This document shows positions 1 to 6,726 of a DNA stretch of 32,662 nucleotides, in pieces. The stretch's first letter is position 1; each line of letters opens with the position of its first letter. The stretch is taken from the NCBI RefSeq assembly GCF_900143215.1, contig NZ_FRDM01000039.1, forward strand, positions 1-32,662, given 5' to 3'. The stretch comes from Geodermatophilus obscurus (lineage in GTDB: Bacteria; Actinomycetota; Actinomycetes; Mycobacteriales; Geodermatophilaceae). Under the pieces are notes generated by a model, which saw only the letters and a list, made by a program, of their open reading frames with translations, ran no database searches and was not told where the DNA came from. Position numbers and translations under genes: made by a program.

Positions 1-36
1 TGCAGGTGCAGGTGCAGGTGCAGGTGCAGGTGCAGA
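1..36. repeat. Hexanucleotide tandem repeat (CAGGTG)n at the window edge
   Basis: About six copies of the unit TGCAGG/CAGGTG run from the first base, inside the relaxase frame, where they encode alternating His and Leu on the minus strand. They sit exactly where the conserved HRHLHL metal-binding motif is expected. The array may be a real microsatellite expansion or a contig-end assembly artefact; the sequence alone does not decide. Confidence 0.85.
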
Positions 37-533
37 TGCCGGTGCGGGTCTGCGGCGCGGGAGGTGTAGTGCCGCACCGTCACCGCCTCCAGCATCTCCA
101 CCGGCACCTGGACCTGGCCGCCACGGGGGCCGACCCGGGTGGTCGCGTGGGCGGCGAGCCAGCCGATGATCTGGGCGGCGGCGCGGTCCTGCGCGGCGTC
201 GTAGGCGGCCGCGACGTCGTCGTGCATCGCGGCGGCCAGCGACCAGGACTTCGGGCCGTTGACCACCACCTCGACGAACCGCACCGCACGCTCATCGGTC
301 CGCAGCCGCCCCCGCGGCTCACCGGTGTCCGGGTCACGGCCGGCCACCCAGGTTTCGTAGGTCTCCCCCGTGAGCGGCGCACGCTCGGTCACCCGCAGGT
401 CGCGGGCCACGAAGCGGCGGGCCAGGCCGGTGCCCTCGGTCAGGTAGTAGTCATCGGCCCGGCCGCGGTCGGCCTCCAGATACGCCCGGGCAGCCGCTGG
501 CGACCCGGCGTACACCTTCATTCCACCGCGCAT
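1..533 (-). CDS. MobF (TrwC/TraA-type) conjugative relaxase, N-terminal part, truncated by the window edge
   Basis: This is the amino-terminal 177 codons of a relaxase that would nick and covalently bind oriT DNA during conjugation. Visible motifs are DDYYLTEGTG near residue 25, VVNGPKSWSLAAAMH near residue 90, QIIGWLAAHATTRVGPRGG, and the start of the metal-binding histidine motif (HYTSRAADPHRHLHL). From memory, relatives continue with HLHLQINARV; here the reading runs into HL dipeptides encoded by a CAGGTG tandem repeat and reaches the window end. The start is ATG at 533 (MRGGMKVYAG), with a second in-frame ATG at 521. The ribosome site is weak. The catalytic tyrosines expected near the N-terminus fit the DDYY pair. 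Helicase domains would lie beyond the edge. It marks a plasmid or integrative conjugative element origin for the left end. The family call is from motif recognition. Confidence 0.8.
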   Translation of the reverse strand, partial: MRGGMKVYAGSPAAARAYLEADRGRADDYYLTEGTGLARRFVARDLRVTERAPLTGETYETWVAGRDPDTGEPRGRLRTDERAVRFVEVVVNGPKSWSLAAAMHDDVAAAYDAAQDRAAAQIIGWLAAHATTRVGPRGGQVQVPVEMLEAVTVRHYTSRAADPHRHLHLHLHLHLHL

Positions 534-552
534 TCTCAGCGCCACCCAACAA

Positions 553-566
553 TGACCAACAGGTCA
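553..566. promoter_or_regulatory. Palindrome upstream of the relaxase start (possible operator)
   Basis: TGACC-AACA-GGTCA is a perfect 5-4-5 inverted repeat 20 bp upstream of the relaxase ATG. Its position would suit an operator controlling the transfer gene. No cognate regulator is identifiable, so this is a positional inference. Confidence 0.3.
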
Positions 567-583
567 CCCCTAGAAACGGCGAT

Positions 584-604
584 GGGCCCCGTGAAGCGGG
601 GCCC
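584..604. terminator. GC-rich hairpin, terminator-like
   Basis: An 8-bp perfect stem (GGGCCCCG / CGGGGCCC) encloses the 5-base loop TGAAG. There is no T-tract on either side, so termination is only one possibility. The rest of 534-893 has no convincing gene; the short open frames there have unlike codon use and no recognisable motifs. Confidence 0.35.
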
Positions 605-893
605 GGACTACCTTCATTGGTAGCATGCGTGCCGTTCTTCCGTAAATGCCTGGACGTTTATGGAGAGTGCTGCCGCCCGTTTCTCGAGGATGAGTTCTCG
701 TAGGACGAGGGGTCATGGCGTCGTGCTGGGTCGTACTTCGCGAGCTGTCGGCGGTCCGCCGTCGTTCACCTGGCCCGCGGGCCCCCCAACGCATGTGTCC
801 AGGCCCCGCCGGGTCAGCGGCATCCGCGGGCTGTGTCTGCTCCGCGCGGGGATCCGCCGACATCGGAGGCGCGCCGTGACCAATCCCACGGGG

Positions 894-919
894 ACCTTCC
901 CTAACGTGAGGGTTATGTT
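894..919 (+). promoter_or_regulatory. MerR-type promoter/operator upstream of the SulP gene
   Basis: The inverted repeat CCCT-AACGTG-AGGG (899-912) lies between GGGACC (891-896), a possible -35, and TATGTT (914-919), a good -10, with a 17-bp spacer. MerR regulators bind dyads placed between the -35 and -10 elements, and the last gene of this unit encodes a MerR protein, so autoregulation is plausible. The operator assignment is inference. A leader of about 150 bases without visible structure separates it from the SulP start. Confidence 0.45.
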
Positions 920-1075
920 GTAGAAGGCCACGGAGTGCGGCGCTATCGACCGACGTGCCAGCCGGCGTGGCTCCCGGGCCTGATCGCGCCGGTGCAGCGT
1001 CGCACCCGCTCCAGTCTCAGAACCACTCGTGCTGTACCGCTGCGCCTCTGAGGCGCTCAACCCGGAATCGGTGGC

Positions 1076-2563
1076 ATGTCCTCTGCTCTGCCCGCGCTGC
1101 GTCGGCCGCGCCTGTCCCGTCCGGCCTGGCTGTCGCCGAGGGTGGCTCGCACCGAGGTCCTCGCCGGCCTCGTCGTCGCCCTGGCGCTCATCCCCGAGGC
1201 GATCAGCTTCTCCATCCTCGCCGGCGTCGACCCTCGGGTCGGCCTGTTCTCCTCCTTCGTCATGGCCGTGGTCATCGCCTTCACCGGCGGCCGCCCGGCG
1301 ATGATCACCGCGGCCACTGGCGCGATCGCACTGGTGGTGGCACCGCTGGCGCTGGAGTACGGCGTCCAGTACCTCTTCGCCGCCGTGATCCTCGGCGGCG
1401 TCTTCCAGATCCTGCTGGCCGCCGCCGGTGTCGCCCGGCTCATGCGCTTCATCCCGCGCAGCGTCATGGTCGGCTTCGTCAACGCGCTGGCGATCCTGAT
1501 CTTCACCGCCCAGCTGCCGCAGCTGGTCGACGTCCCGTGGCTGGTCTACCCGATGGTGGCCGCCGGGCTTGCGATCATCTTCCTGCTCCCCCGCCTGACG
1601 ACCGTCGTGCCGCCGCCGCTGGTCGCGATCGTCGTGCTGACGACGCTGGTCGTCACCGTCGGCTGGGACCTGCCCGACGTCGGCGGCGAGGGCGAGCTGC
1701 CTGACAGCCTGCCGTTCTTCCTCCTGCCGGACGTGCCCTTCACCGTCGAGACGCTCGGCATCATCGCCCCCTACGCGCTGGGCGTGGCCTTCGTGGGCCT
1801 GATGGAGTCGCTTATGACGGCCAAGCTGGTCGACGACATCACCGACACCCACTCGGACAAGACCCGCGAGTCGTGGGGCCAGGGCGTGGCCAACATGGCC
1901 TCCGGGTTCTTCGGCGGCATGGGCGGCTGCGCCATGATCGGCCAGACCATGATCAACGTGAAGGCGTCGGGTGCCCGCACCCGGCTGTCCACGTTCCTCG
2001 CGGGCGCGTTCCTGCTGGTCCTGGTCGTGGCGCTGGGCGACATCGTGAGCGTCATCCCCATGGCCGCGCTGGTCGCCGTGATGATCTTCGTGTCGATCGC
2101 CACCTTCGACTGGCACTCCCTGCAGACGATCCATCGGATGCCGAAGAGCGAGACGACCGTGATGCTCTCGACGGTCGCCGTCACGCTGCTCACGCACAAC
2201 CTGGCGATCGGCGTTGGCGTCGGCGTCCTCGTGGCCTGCGTGCTCTTCGCCCAGCGCATCGCCCACCTCGTCGACGTCGACCGGGTGGTCGAGGGCGACA
2301 CGGCGCGCTACACCGTGGACGGCGCGCTGTTCTTCGCGTCGAGCAACGACCTCTACACCCAGTTCGAGTACGCCGACGACCCGGAGAACGTGGTCATCGA
2401 TCTTTCCCGGGCCCACGTCTGGGACGCCTCCACCGTCGCCGCCCTCGACGCCATCACCCACAAGTACGAGACCCGCAGCAAGAAGGTCGAGATCGTCGGG
2501 CTGCAGGGCCACTCGGCCGACCGGTTCGACCGGCACACCGGCCGGCTGGCCGGGGCGCACTGA
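1076..2563 (+). CDS. SulP-family anion transporter with C-terminal STAS domain
   Basis: A 495-residue membrane transporter of the SulP family (sulfate/bicarbonate-type anion uptake). Hydrophobic segments fill residues about 25-400, beginning with EVLAGLVVALALIPEAISFS, the typical SulP first helix, followed by GLFSSFVMAVVIAFTGGRP. The cytoplasmic STAS domain covers about 405-495, with the helix-capping motif DASTVAALD near residue 450. Length is close to that of compact bacterial members. The ATG at 1076 follows GGAATCGGTGGC, a modest ribosome site. Its stop overlaps the start of the MerR gene (TGATG), so the two are translationally coupled. Substrate cannot be told from sequence; sulfate and bicarbonate are the usual ones. 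A MerR partner suggests induction by stress or a small ligand. Presence beside arsenic genes is suggestive but not proof of a metalloid role. Confidence 0.9.
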   Translation: MSSALPALRRPRLSRPAWLSPRVARTEVLAGLVVALALIPEAISFSILAGVDPRVGLFSSFVMAVVIAFTGGRPAMITAATGAIALVVAPLALEYGVQYLFAAVILGGVFQILLAAAGVARLMRFIPRSVMVGFVNALAILIFTAQLPQLVDVPWLVYPMVAAGLAIIFLLPRLTTVVPPPLVAIVVLTTLVVTVGWDLPDVGGEGELPDSLPFFLLPDVPFTVETLGIIAPYALGVAFVGLMESLMTAKLVDDITDTHSDKTRESWGQGVANMASGFFGGMGGCAMIGQTMINVKASGARTRLSTFLAGAFLLVLVVALGDIVSVIPMAALVAVMIFVSIATFDWHSLQTIHRMPKSETTVMLSTVAVTLLTHNLAIGVGVGVLVACVLFAQRIAHLVDVDRVVEGDTARYTVDGALFFASSNDLYTQFEYADDPENVVIDLSRAHVWDASTVAALDAITHKYETRSKKVEIVGLQGHSADRFDRHTGRLAGAH

Positions 2564-3024
2564 TGTCCGGAATCGATCCGCGCCCTGGCCCGGACCGCTC
2601 TGCCGTGCACCACGAAAGGGAGGTGACCAGAAGTGCCCGCGGGGGGCTGCTGCAGATCGGTCAGGTCGCCCAGCGGACCGGCCTGAGCCTGCGCACCATC
2701 CGCTTCTACGAGGAGAACGGCCTGGTCGTCCCCACCACGCGCTCCGAAGGCGGATATCGGCTGTACAGCGACGAGGACGTCGCGCGCCTCGAGGTCATCA
2801 AGCGGATGAAACCGCTCGGGTTCAGCCTCGAGGAGATGCACCAGCTGCTCACCCTGCTCGCTGACTTCGAGACCGCCGGCGACGACGAGCGGGAGGCGCT
2901 GATCGACCGGCTTCGGATGTTCCACGAAGCCGCCACCGCCCGCGTCACCGCATTGCGCGAGCAGTTGGCCGTTGCTGAGGGATTCGCCGCCACCCTCGCA
3001 GACCACCTGAACCGTTCGCGCTGA
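2563..3024 (+). CDS. MerR-family transcriptional regulator
   Basis: A 153-residue regulator. The winged helix-turn-helix is at about residues 25-95: LLQIGQVAQRTGLSLRTIRF, then YEENGLVVP, RSEGGYRLYSDEDVARLEVI and KPLGFSLEEMHQLL. A dimerising coiled-coil follows (EREALIDRLRMFHEAATARVTALREQLAVAE). There are no conserved C-terminal cysteines of the CueR/ZntR kind, so the effector is unlikely to be a thiol-bound metal; redox or a small ligand is more likely. The chosen ATG at 2563 overlaps the SulP stop. A GTG at 2623 just after AAAGGGAG is an alternative, but the purine run is too close to serve it well. The likely target is the dyad at 899-912. The last 70 bases before the converging arsC-like gene contain no recognisable feature. 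Confidence 0.85.
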   Translation: MSGIDPRPGPDRSAVHHEREVTRSARGGLLQIGQVAQRTGLSLRTIRFYEENGLVVPTTRSEGGYRLYSDEDVARLEVIKRMKPLGFSLEEMHQLLTLLADFETAGDDEREALIDRLRMFHEAATARVTALREQLAVAEGFAATLADHLNRSR

Positions 3025-3092
3025 TCAGGCCGGCCGGGTCGTGTGCCAACGCCGCCCGGCGTGCGCAGGGCCGGTGGAGCTCGTCAGCCCGA

Positions 3093-3560
3093 TCAAGTCC
3101 CTGTGCGCTCACCGACCTGGCCGTCATGCGGTCGAAGGTCCTCTCGAACTGTGGCGCCCAGCTGCTGAGCCAATTCGCGCACGTTCCTGTCGATGTCATC
3201 GCGTACGAGGCGCATGCGCGCGATCCCGTCGATGCCCCGCTCGGAGGGCTCGTCGGTGACCCACTGTCCGAAGCGGGCGCCGTCGACGGGCTCGATGTGC
3301 GCCTCGCTTCCGAGGGTGATCACCACGTCGGCGGCCTGGATCATCTCGTCGGTGATGGGCTTGGGGTGCTCGGCGGCGATGTCGATGCCGATCTCGGCCA
3401 GGGACTGAACGGACAGCTCGTTGAGGGCTGTACCGGCCCGGGTGCCGGTCGAGGAGACGTCGACGGTGTCGCCGGCCAGCTGCTTCATGAGGCCGGCGGC
3501 CACCTGGGACTTGCCGGCGTTCTTGACGCGGACGAACAGGACCTTCGGCCGGTCGCTCAT
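3093..3560 (-). CDS. ArsC-like low-molecular-weight phosphatase-fold protein with altered P-loop (Cys11 to Arg)
   Basis: A 155-residue paralogue of the ArsC gene upstream of it, aligned without gaps from the first residue (MSDRPKVLFV against MSDKPSVLFV). The P-loop, which in ArsC and LMW phosphatases is C-x5-R-S, here reads R11-V-K-N-A-G-K17-S18: both the cysteine nucleophile and the phosphate-binding arginine are replaced. The second cysteine motif (MGCGDACP in the neighbour) is LGSEAHIEP. Codon 11 is CGC at 3528-3530, one transition from TGC. The frame is otherwise intact and codon use is normal. ATGA overlap with the upstream arsC implies co-expression. From memory, some actinobacterial relatives keep C with K in the loop (CVKNGGKS), so K17 may be a subfamily trait while R11 looks specific. 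It is probably inactive as a reductase; an oxyanion-binding or regulatory role is possible. Confidence 0.75.
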   Translation of the reverse strand: MSDRPKVLFVRVKNAGKSQVAAGLMKQLAGDTVDVSSTGTRAGTALNELSVQSLAEIGIDIAAEHPKPITDEMIQAADVVITLGSEAHIEPVDGARFGQWVTDEPSERGIDGIARMRLVRDDIDRNVRELAQQLGATVREDLRPHDGQVGERTGT

Positions 3561-3979
3561 CGGGCGGTGGCGGCCGACTCGCTCTGCAGTTCGGTGAGCA
3601 GTCCGCGGATGCGGGTTTCGATCTCGTCGCGGATGGGGCGGACGGAGTCCACGCCCTTGCCGGCGGGGTCCTCGAGCGCCCAGTCGAGATAGCGCTTGCC
3701 GGGGAAGACGGGGCAGGCGTCACCGCAGCCCATGGTGATGACGACGTCGGAGGCCTCGACGGCCTCGGTCGTGAGCACCTTCGGGGTCTGGTCGGTGATG
3801 TCGATCCCGACCTCGGCCATCGCGTCGACCGCGGCGGGGTTCACCTGGTCGGCGGGGACGGAGCCGGCGGAGCGGACCTCGACGGTGTCGCCGGCCAGGT
3901 GGCGCAGCCAGCCGGCGGCCATCTGCGACCGGCCGGCGTTGTGCACGCAGACGAACAGGACGCTGGGCTTGTCGGACAC
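3557..3979 (-). CDS. arsC: Arsenate reductase ArsC (LMW phosphatase fold)
   Basis: A 140-residue arsenate reductase that would convert As(V) to As(III) for export by the neighbouring Acr3. The P-loop C11-VHNAGR17-S18 is complete. Downstream cysteines C85 and C89 in MGCGDACPVFPGKRYLDW match the redox cysteines of thioredoxin- or mycothiol-linked enzymes. The motif DPAGKGVDSVRPIRDEI is the usual C-terminal ArsC segment. The coupling thiol cannot be decided from sequence, although mycothiol is the common thiol in this phylum. It lies 27 bp downstream of the fused arsC and overlaps the next gene by 4 bp (ATGA). It is the second of three ArsC-family genes in the operon. Confidence 0.92.
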   Translation of the reverse strand: MSDKPSVLFVCVHNAGRSQMAAGWLRHLAGDTVEVRSAGSVPADQVNPAAVDAMAEVGIDITDQTPKVLTTEAVEASDVVITMGCGDACPVFPGKRYLDWALEDPAGKGVDSVRPIRDEIETRIRGLLTELQSESAATAR

Positions 3980-4006
3980 GAGGACCCTTCCGTGTGGGGT
4001 GAGGAG

Positions 4007-4666
4007 TCAGGCCGGCGCGGCGGCGGGGTGCAGCTCCGCCAGCAGGGCGCGGACGCGAGTGTCGATGTCGGTGCGGATGGCGCGGACCTCGCCGAGGGAC
4101 AGCCCGGCGGGGTCGCGGACCTGCCAGTCGAGGTAGCGCTTGCGGGGGTAGACCGGGCAGGCGTCGCCGCAGCCCATGGTGACCACGATGTCGGCGGCGC
4201 GGACGACGTCGTCGGTGAGGGGCTTGGGGAACTCGGCGGTGATGTCGATGCCGACCTCGGTCATGGCCTCGACGACGGAGTTGTCGATGCTCGCGGCCGG
4301 CTGGGACCCGGCCGAGCGGACGTGGACCCTGCCGCCACCGTGGTGGGCGAGCAGCCCTGCTGCCATCTGAGAGCGGCCCGCGTTCTGCACGCAGACGAAC
4401 AGCACCTCGCAGACATCGCTGGCGATGGCGCCCTTCGCCTGCGCCAGCGCGGTGAGCCGCTCGGTGGCAAAGCGCCCGGCCAGCACGGGCAGGTGCGTGG
4501 TGACCTTGGCCGTGCGCGCCAGGGCTGTGTAGGACTCGAAGACGTAGCGGTCGATGGTCTCCCGGGCGAAGACGCCGGTGAAGCGCTCGGCGAGCTGGTC
4601 CGCCAGGCGGTGCAGCCCTGATTCGGGGGCCAGCAGGCCGGGCAGGGACTTGTGGTCGTCGGTCAT
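4007..4666 (-). CDS. arsC: Arsenate reductase ArsC with N-terminal three-helix-bundle domain
   Basis: A 219-residue ArsC with an extra N-terminal region. Residues about 1-80 (LHRLADQLAERFTGVFARET, then RYVFESYTAL...VTTHLPVLAGRFATERL) form the small helical bundle seen fused to some actinobacterial ArsC proteins. Residues about 87-219 are ArsC with P-loop C92-VQNAGRS, MGCGDACPVYPRKRYLDWQV and DPAGLSLGEVRAIRTDI. All catalytic cysteines are present. The start at 4666 (MTDDHKS) overlaps the acr3 stop as ATGA; a longer reading to 4729 would run into acr3 and is rejected. It is the first reductase of the acr3 operon. The bundle probably mediates dimerisation or partner binding, from knowledge of relatives. 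Confidence 0.9.
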   Translation of the reverse strand: MTDDHKSLPGLLAPESGLHRLADQLAERFTGVFARETIDRYVFESYTALARTAKVTTHLPVLAGRFATERLTALAQAKGAIASDVCEVLFVCVQNAGRSQMAAGLLAHHGGGRVHVRSAGSQPAASIDNSVVEAMTEVGIDITAEFPKPLTDDVVRAADIVVTMGCGDACPVYPRKRYLDWQVRDPAGLSLGEVRAIRTDIDTRVRALLAELHPAAAPA

Positions 4667-5781
4667 CGGGCACTCCGGACGGCGTCGGGGACGGTGGGAT
4701 CTCCTGGAAACCAGCGGCGGGCGGCCCACAGGGACACGTAGACGAGCCCGACCAGGACGGGCACCTCGATGAGCGGGCCGACGACGCCGGCCAGGGCCTG
4801 GCCGCTGGTCACGCCGAAGGTGCCGATCGCCACGGCGATGGCGAGCTCGAAGTTGTTGCCCGCGGCGGTCAATGCCAGCGTCGCGGTCTTGGCGTAGCCC
4901 AGCCCCAGGCGCATGCCGAGCAGGAACGACCCCCCGAACATGAGCGCGAAGTACGCCAGCAGGGGCAGCGCGATGCGGGCAACGTCCCAGGGTTGAGAGG
5001 TGATGGCGTCGCCCTGCAGAGCGAACAGCATGACGATGGTGAACAGCAGCCCGTACAGCGCGATGGGTCCGATCTTGGGCAGCAACGTCGACTCGTACCA
5101 GTCCCGGCCCTTCGCCCGCTCGCCGAAGGTGCGGGTGAGGAAGCCAGCCAGCAGCGGGATGCCGAGGAACACAAGGACACTCAGCACGATCGCCCAGACG
5201 CTGAACTCCGCCGACGTCGTCGACAGCCCGAGCCAGCCGGGCAGGACCTGCAGGTAGAACCAGCCGAGGACGGCGAAGGCGACGATCTGGAACACCGAGT
5301 TGATCGCCACCAGCACGGCGCCCGCTTCACGGTCGCCGCAGGACAGGTCGTTCCAGATCAGCACCATCGCGATGCAGCGGGCCAGTCCCACGATGATCAG
5401 GCCGGTGCGGTACTCGGGCAGGTCAGGTAGCAGCAGCCAGGCCAGGGCGAACATCAGCGCCGGCCCGAGCAGCCAGTTCAGCACCAGAGAGGCGCCCAGC
5501 AGCTTGCGGTCGCCGGTCACCCGGTCGAGCTCGGAGTACCGCACCTTGGCCAGCACCGGGTACATCATCAGCAGCAGCCCGATGGCAATCGGGAGGCTGA
5601 CATCGCCCACCGTGACGGCGTCGAGTGCGTCGTCCAGGCCGGGGATGAGCCGCCCCAGCCCGAGGCCCAGGGCCATGGCGGCGATGATCCACACCGGCAG
5701 GAAGCGGTCCAGTGTGGACAAGCGCGCAAGCACCGGCGCTTCAGCGCCGGCTCGGGCGGTCTCGTGCACGGTGTCACTCAT
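4663..5781 (-). CDS. acr3: Arsenite efflux transporter, ACR3 family
   Basis: A 372-residue polytopic membrane protein that exports arsenite. About ten hydrophobic segments run from residue 30 to 360. ACR3 hallmarks are PVLAKVRYSEL, LNWLLGPALMFALAWLLLPD, the segment GLIIVGLARCIAMVLIWNDL with the conserved cysteine believed to bind As(III), and ALTAAGNNFELAIAVAIGTFG near the C-terminus. Start ATG at 5781 gives a normal length. It leads the operon acr3-arsC-arsC-arsC-like, each junction overlapping or short. A promoter reading leftward (TTGACC at 5900-5905, 17 bp, CAGAGT at 5877-5882) lies across two ArsR-type palindromes, so As(III) or Sb(III)-dependent derepression by the divergent ArsR is likely. 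Confidence 0.95.
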   Translation of the reverse strand: MSDTVHETARAGAEAPVLARLSTLDRFLPVWIIAAMALGLGLGRLIPGLDDALDAVTVGDVSLPIAIGLLLMMYPVLAKVRYSELDRVTGDRKLLGASLVLNWLLGPALMFALAWLLLPDLPEYRTGLIIVGLARCIAMVLIWNDLSCGDREAGAVLVAINSVFQIVAFAVLGWFYLQVLPGWLGLSTTSAEFSVWAIVLSVLVFLGIPLLAGFLTRTFGERAKGRDWYESTLLPKIGPIALYGLLFTIVMLFALQGDAITSQPWDVARIALPLLAYFALMFGGSFLLGMRLGLGYAKTATLALTAAGNNFELAIAVAIGTFGVTSGQALAGVVGPLIEVPVLVGLVYVSLWAARRWFPGDPTVPDAVRSAR

Positions 5782-5859
5782 TGCGGTCCGGGGGCCCCTT
5801 CACGTCTGTGGCATGCCGGAGCGTGGTCCCCACCGGCATCGGCCGTCGCACCACAAGGC

Positions 5860-5875
5860 ATCGACGTCCGTCGAT
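5860..5875. promoter_or_regulatory. ArsR-type operator 1 in the acr3-arsR intergenic region
   Basis: ATCGAC-GTCC-GTCGAT is a perfect 6-4-6 inverted repeat. It lies at the predicted transcription start of acr3 and shares the core GAC-N4-GTC with three other palindromes near the ars genes. Direct reading of the sequence; binding by ArsR is inferred. Confidence 0.65.
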
Positions 5876-5876
5876 A

Positions 5877-5906
5877 ACTCTGTCCTAGGCATCGACATCG
5901 GTCAAT
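5877..5906 (-). promoter_or_regulatory. Predicted acr3 promoter overlapping ArsR-type operator 2
   Basis: On the minus strand TTGACC (5900-5905) is followed after 17 bases by CAGAGT (5877-5882). The -35 falls in the imperfect palindrome ATCGAC-ATCG-GTCAAT (5891-5906), centred 31 bp from operator 1, i.e. about three helical turns. A repressor here would block acr3 and could also affect the divergent arsR. The assignment is inference from spacing and similarity. Confidence 0.5.
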
Positions 5907-5926
5907 GTGGTCGGCAGACTGGGCGG

Positions 5927-6313
5927 GTGAACAACAGCCGAACTGGCTCGGAGCTACCGCTGTTGGCGGTTGCGGACGGCGCTACCTGCGCGCCAGTTGC
6001 TCTCGATGGGGGGTTGAGCCCCCAGCGGGCAGCAGACCTCGCGCGCACCCTCAAGGCGCTCGCCGACCCGGCGCGGCTGCGGCTGCTGTCCCTCATCGCG
6101 GCCAGCCCGACCGGCGAGGCCTGCATCTGCGACCTCACTGGCCCGCTGGAGCTGACCCAGCCGACCGTGTCCCACCACTGCAAGGTCCTGGTCGACGCCG
6201 GCTTCCTCCGCCGCGACAAGCGTGGCGTGTGGGCGCACTACTCCCTCGTGCCCGGCGCGATGCAGGCCGTGGGTGCCGACCTGCCCGGCGTCGGCAAGCT
6301 GGTCACCGCCTGA
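5927..6313 (+). CDS. arsR: ArsR-family metalloregulator (divergent from acr3)
   Basis: A 128-residue ArsR/SmtB repressor. The winged helix lies at about residues 38-115: TLKALADPARLRLLSLIAAS, then CICDL (C66, C68), the recognition helix LTQPTVSHHCKVLVDAGFLR, and the wing RRDKRGVWAHYSL. C66-x-C68 matches the As(III)-binding pair of the ELCVCDL class; C21 near the N-terminus may add a third ligand. GTG at 5927 is chosen because it follows the second operator and gives family length; the frame stays open far upstream but that part runs through the operators. It is divergent from acr3, and palindromes at 5860-5906 lie between them, so it most likely represses acr3 and itself. Confidence 0.9.
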   Translation: MNNSRTGSELPLLAVADGATCAPVALDGGLSPQRAADLARTLKALADPARLRLLSLIAASPTGEACICDLTGPLELTQPTVSHHCKVLVDAGFLRRDKRGVWAHYSLVPGAMQAVGADLPGVGKLVTA

Positions 6314-6335
6314 CCCGTCTCGTCGGTGGGAAGAA

Positions 6336-6686
6336 TCAGCAGCAGGCGGGATCGATGACCTGCGCCATCGCGCCGAGCGCGTCGCGGTGGGCGCGGTAGT
6401 AGACATTCATCCCGCGGCGCTCGCCGGAGATGAAGCCAGCCTTCTTGAGTTGACCAAGGTGGTGGGAGACGGTGGCCTCAGTCAGGTCCACCGCCGGGGC
6501 CAGGTCGCAGGTGCAGACCTCCTCGCTGGCGAGGAGTAGCGAGAGCAACCGCAGCCTCACCGGGTCGGCGAGGGCCTTCAGTCGCACCGCAACCTCGAGC
6601 GCCGCGTCCTCACCCATCGGCGCTGCCGCTACCGGTGCGCAGCAGACCGGCGCGGTGGCGTCGATGACCGGGAGAGCCTTTGGCAT
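6336..6686 (-). CDS. arsR: ArsR-family metalloregulator (divergent from arsI/cadI-like gene)
   Basis: A 116-residue ArsR-family repressor. Motifs: RLKALADPVRLRLLSLLLAS, then the metal site V-C58-T-C60-DL, the recognition helix LTEATVSHHLGQLKKAGFIS and wing GERRGMNVYYRAH. Extra cysteine pairs sit at residues 15-16 and at the C-terminus (DPACC), so three cysteine patches could contribute ligands, unlike the first ArsR. ATG at 6686 fits the family; readings starting further upstream enter the operator region. The predicted promoter TTCGAC-N17-CAGAAT places transcription start at or next to the ATG, suggesting a leaderless message. The gene ends 23 bp from the first arsR, tail to tail. It probably controls the divergent gene at 6781 and itself. 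Confidence 0.9.
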   Translation of the reverse strand: MPKALPVIDATAPVCCAPVAAAPMGEDAALEVAVRLKALADPVRLRLLSLLLASEEVCTCDLAPAVDLTEATVSHHLGQLKKAGFISGERRGMNVYYRAHRDALGAMAQVIDPACC

Positions 6687-6693
6687 GGGGACG

Positions 6694-6722
6694 ATTCTGC
6701 CACCTACTTGACGAATGTCGAA
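6694..6722 (-). promoter_or_regulatory. Predicted arsR2 promoter with GAC-N4-GTC operator
   Basis: On the minus strand TTCGAC (6717-6722), 17 bases, then CAGAAT (6694-6699). The -35 is part of the imperfect palindrome TTGAC-GAAT-GTCGAA (6708-6722). The spacing to the ATG at 6686 leaves practically no 5' leader. Operator occupancy would exclude RNA polymerase. Inference from sequence pattern. Confidence 0.45.
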
Positions 6723-6726
6723 AGGG

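Noticed and set aside
6..623. Plus-strand frame of 205 codons at the left edge
   Set aside because: It is the reverse reading of the relaxase; the minus strand shows clear MobF motifs and this frame shows none.
713..2560. Long minus-strand frame of 615 codons opposite the SulP gene
   Set aside because: The product is Asp/His/Arg/Gln-rich low-complexity, typical of an antisense shadow in high-GC DNA. SulP on the plus strand has family motifs throughout.
3126..3692. Plus-strand frame opposite the arsC-like gene
   Set aside because: Asp/Gly/Val-rich antisense reading without motifs; the minus-strand ArsC alignment is gap-free.
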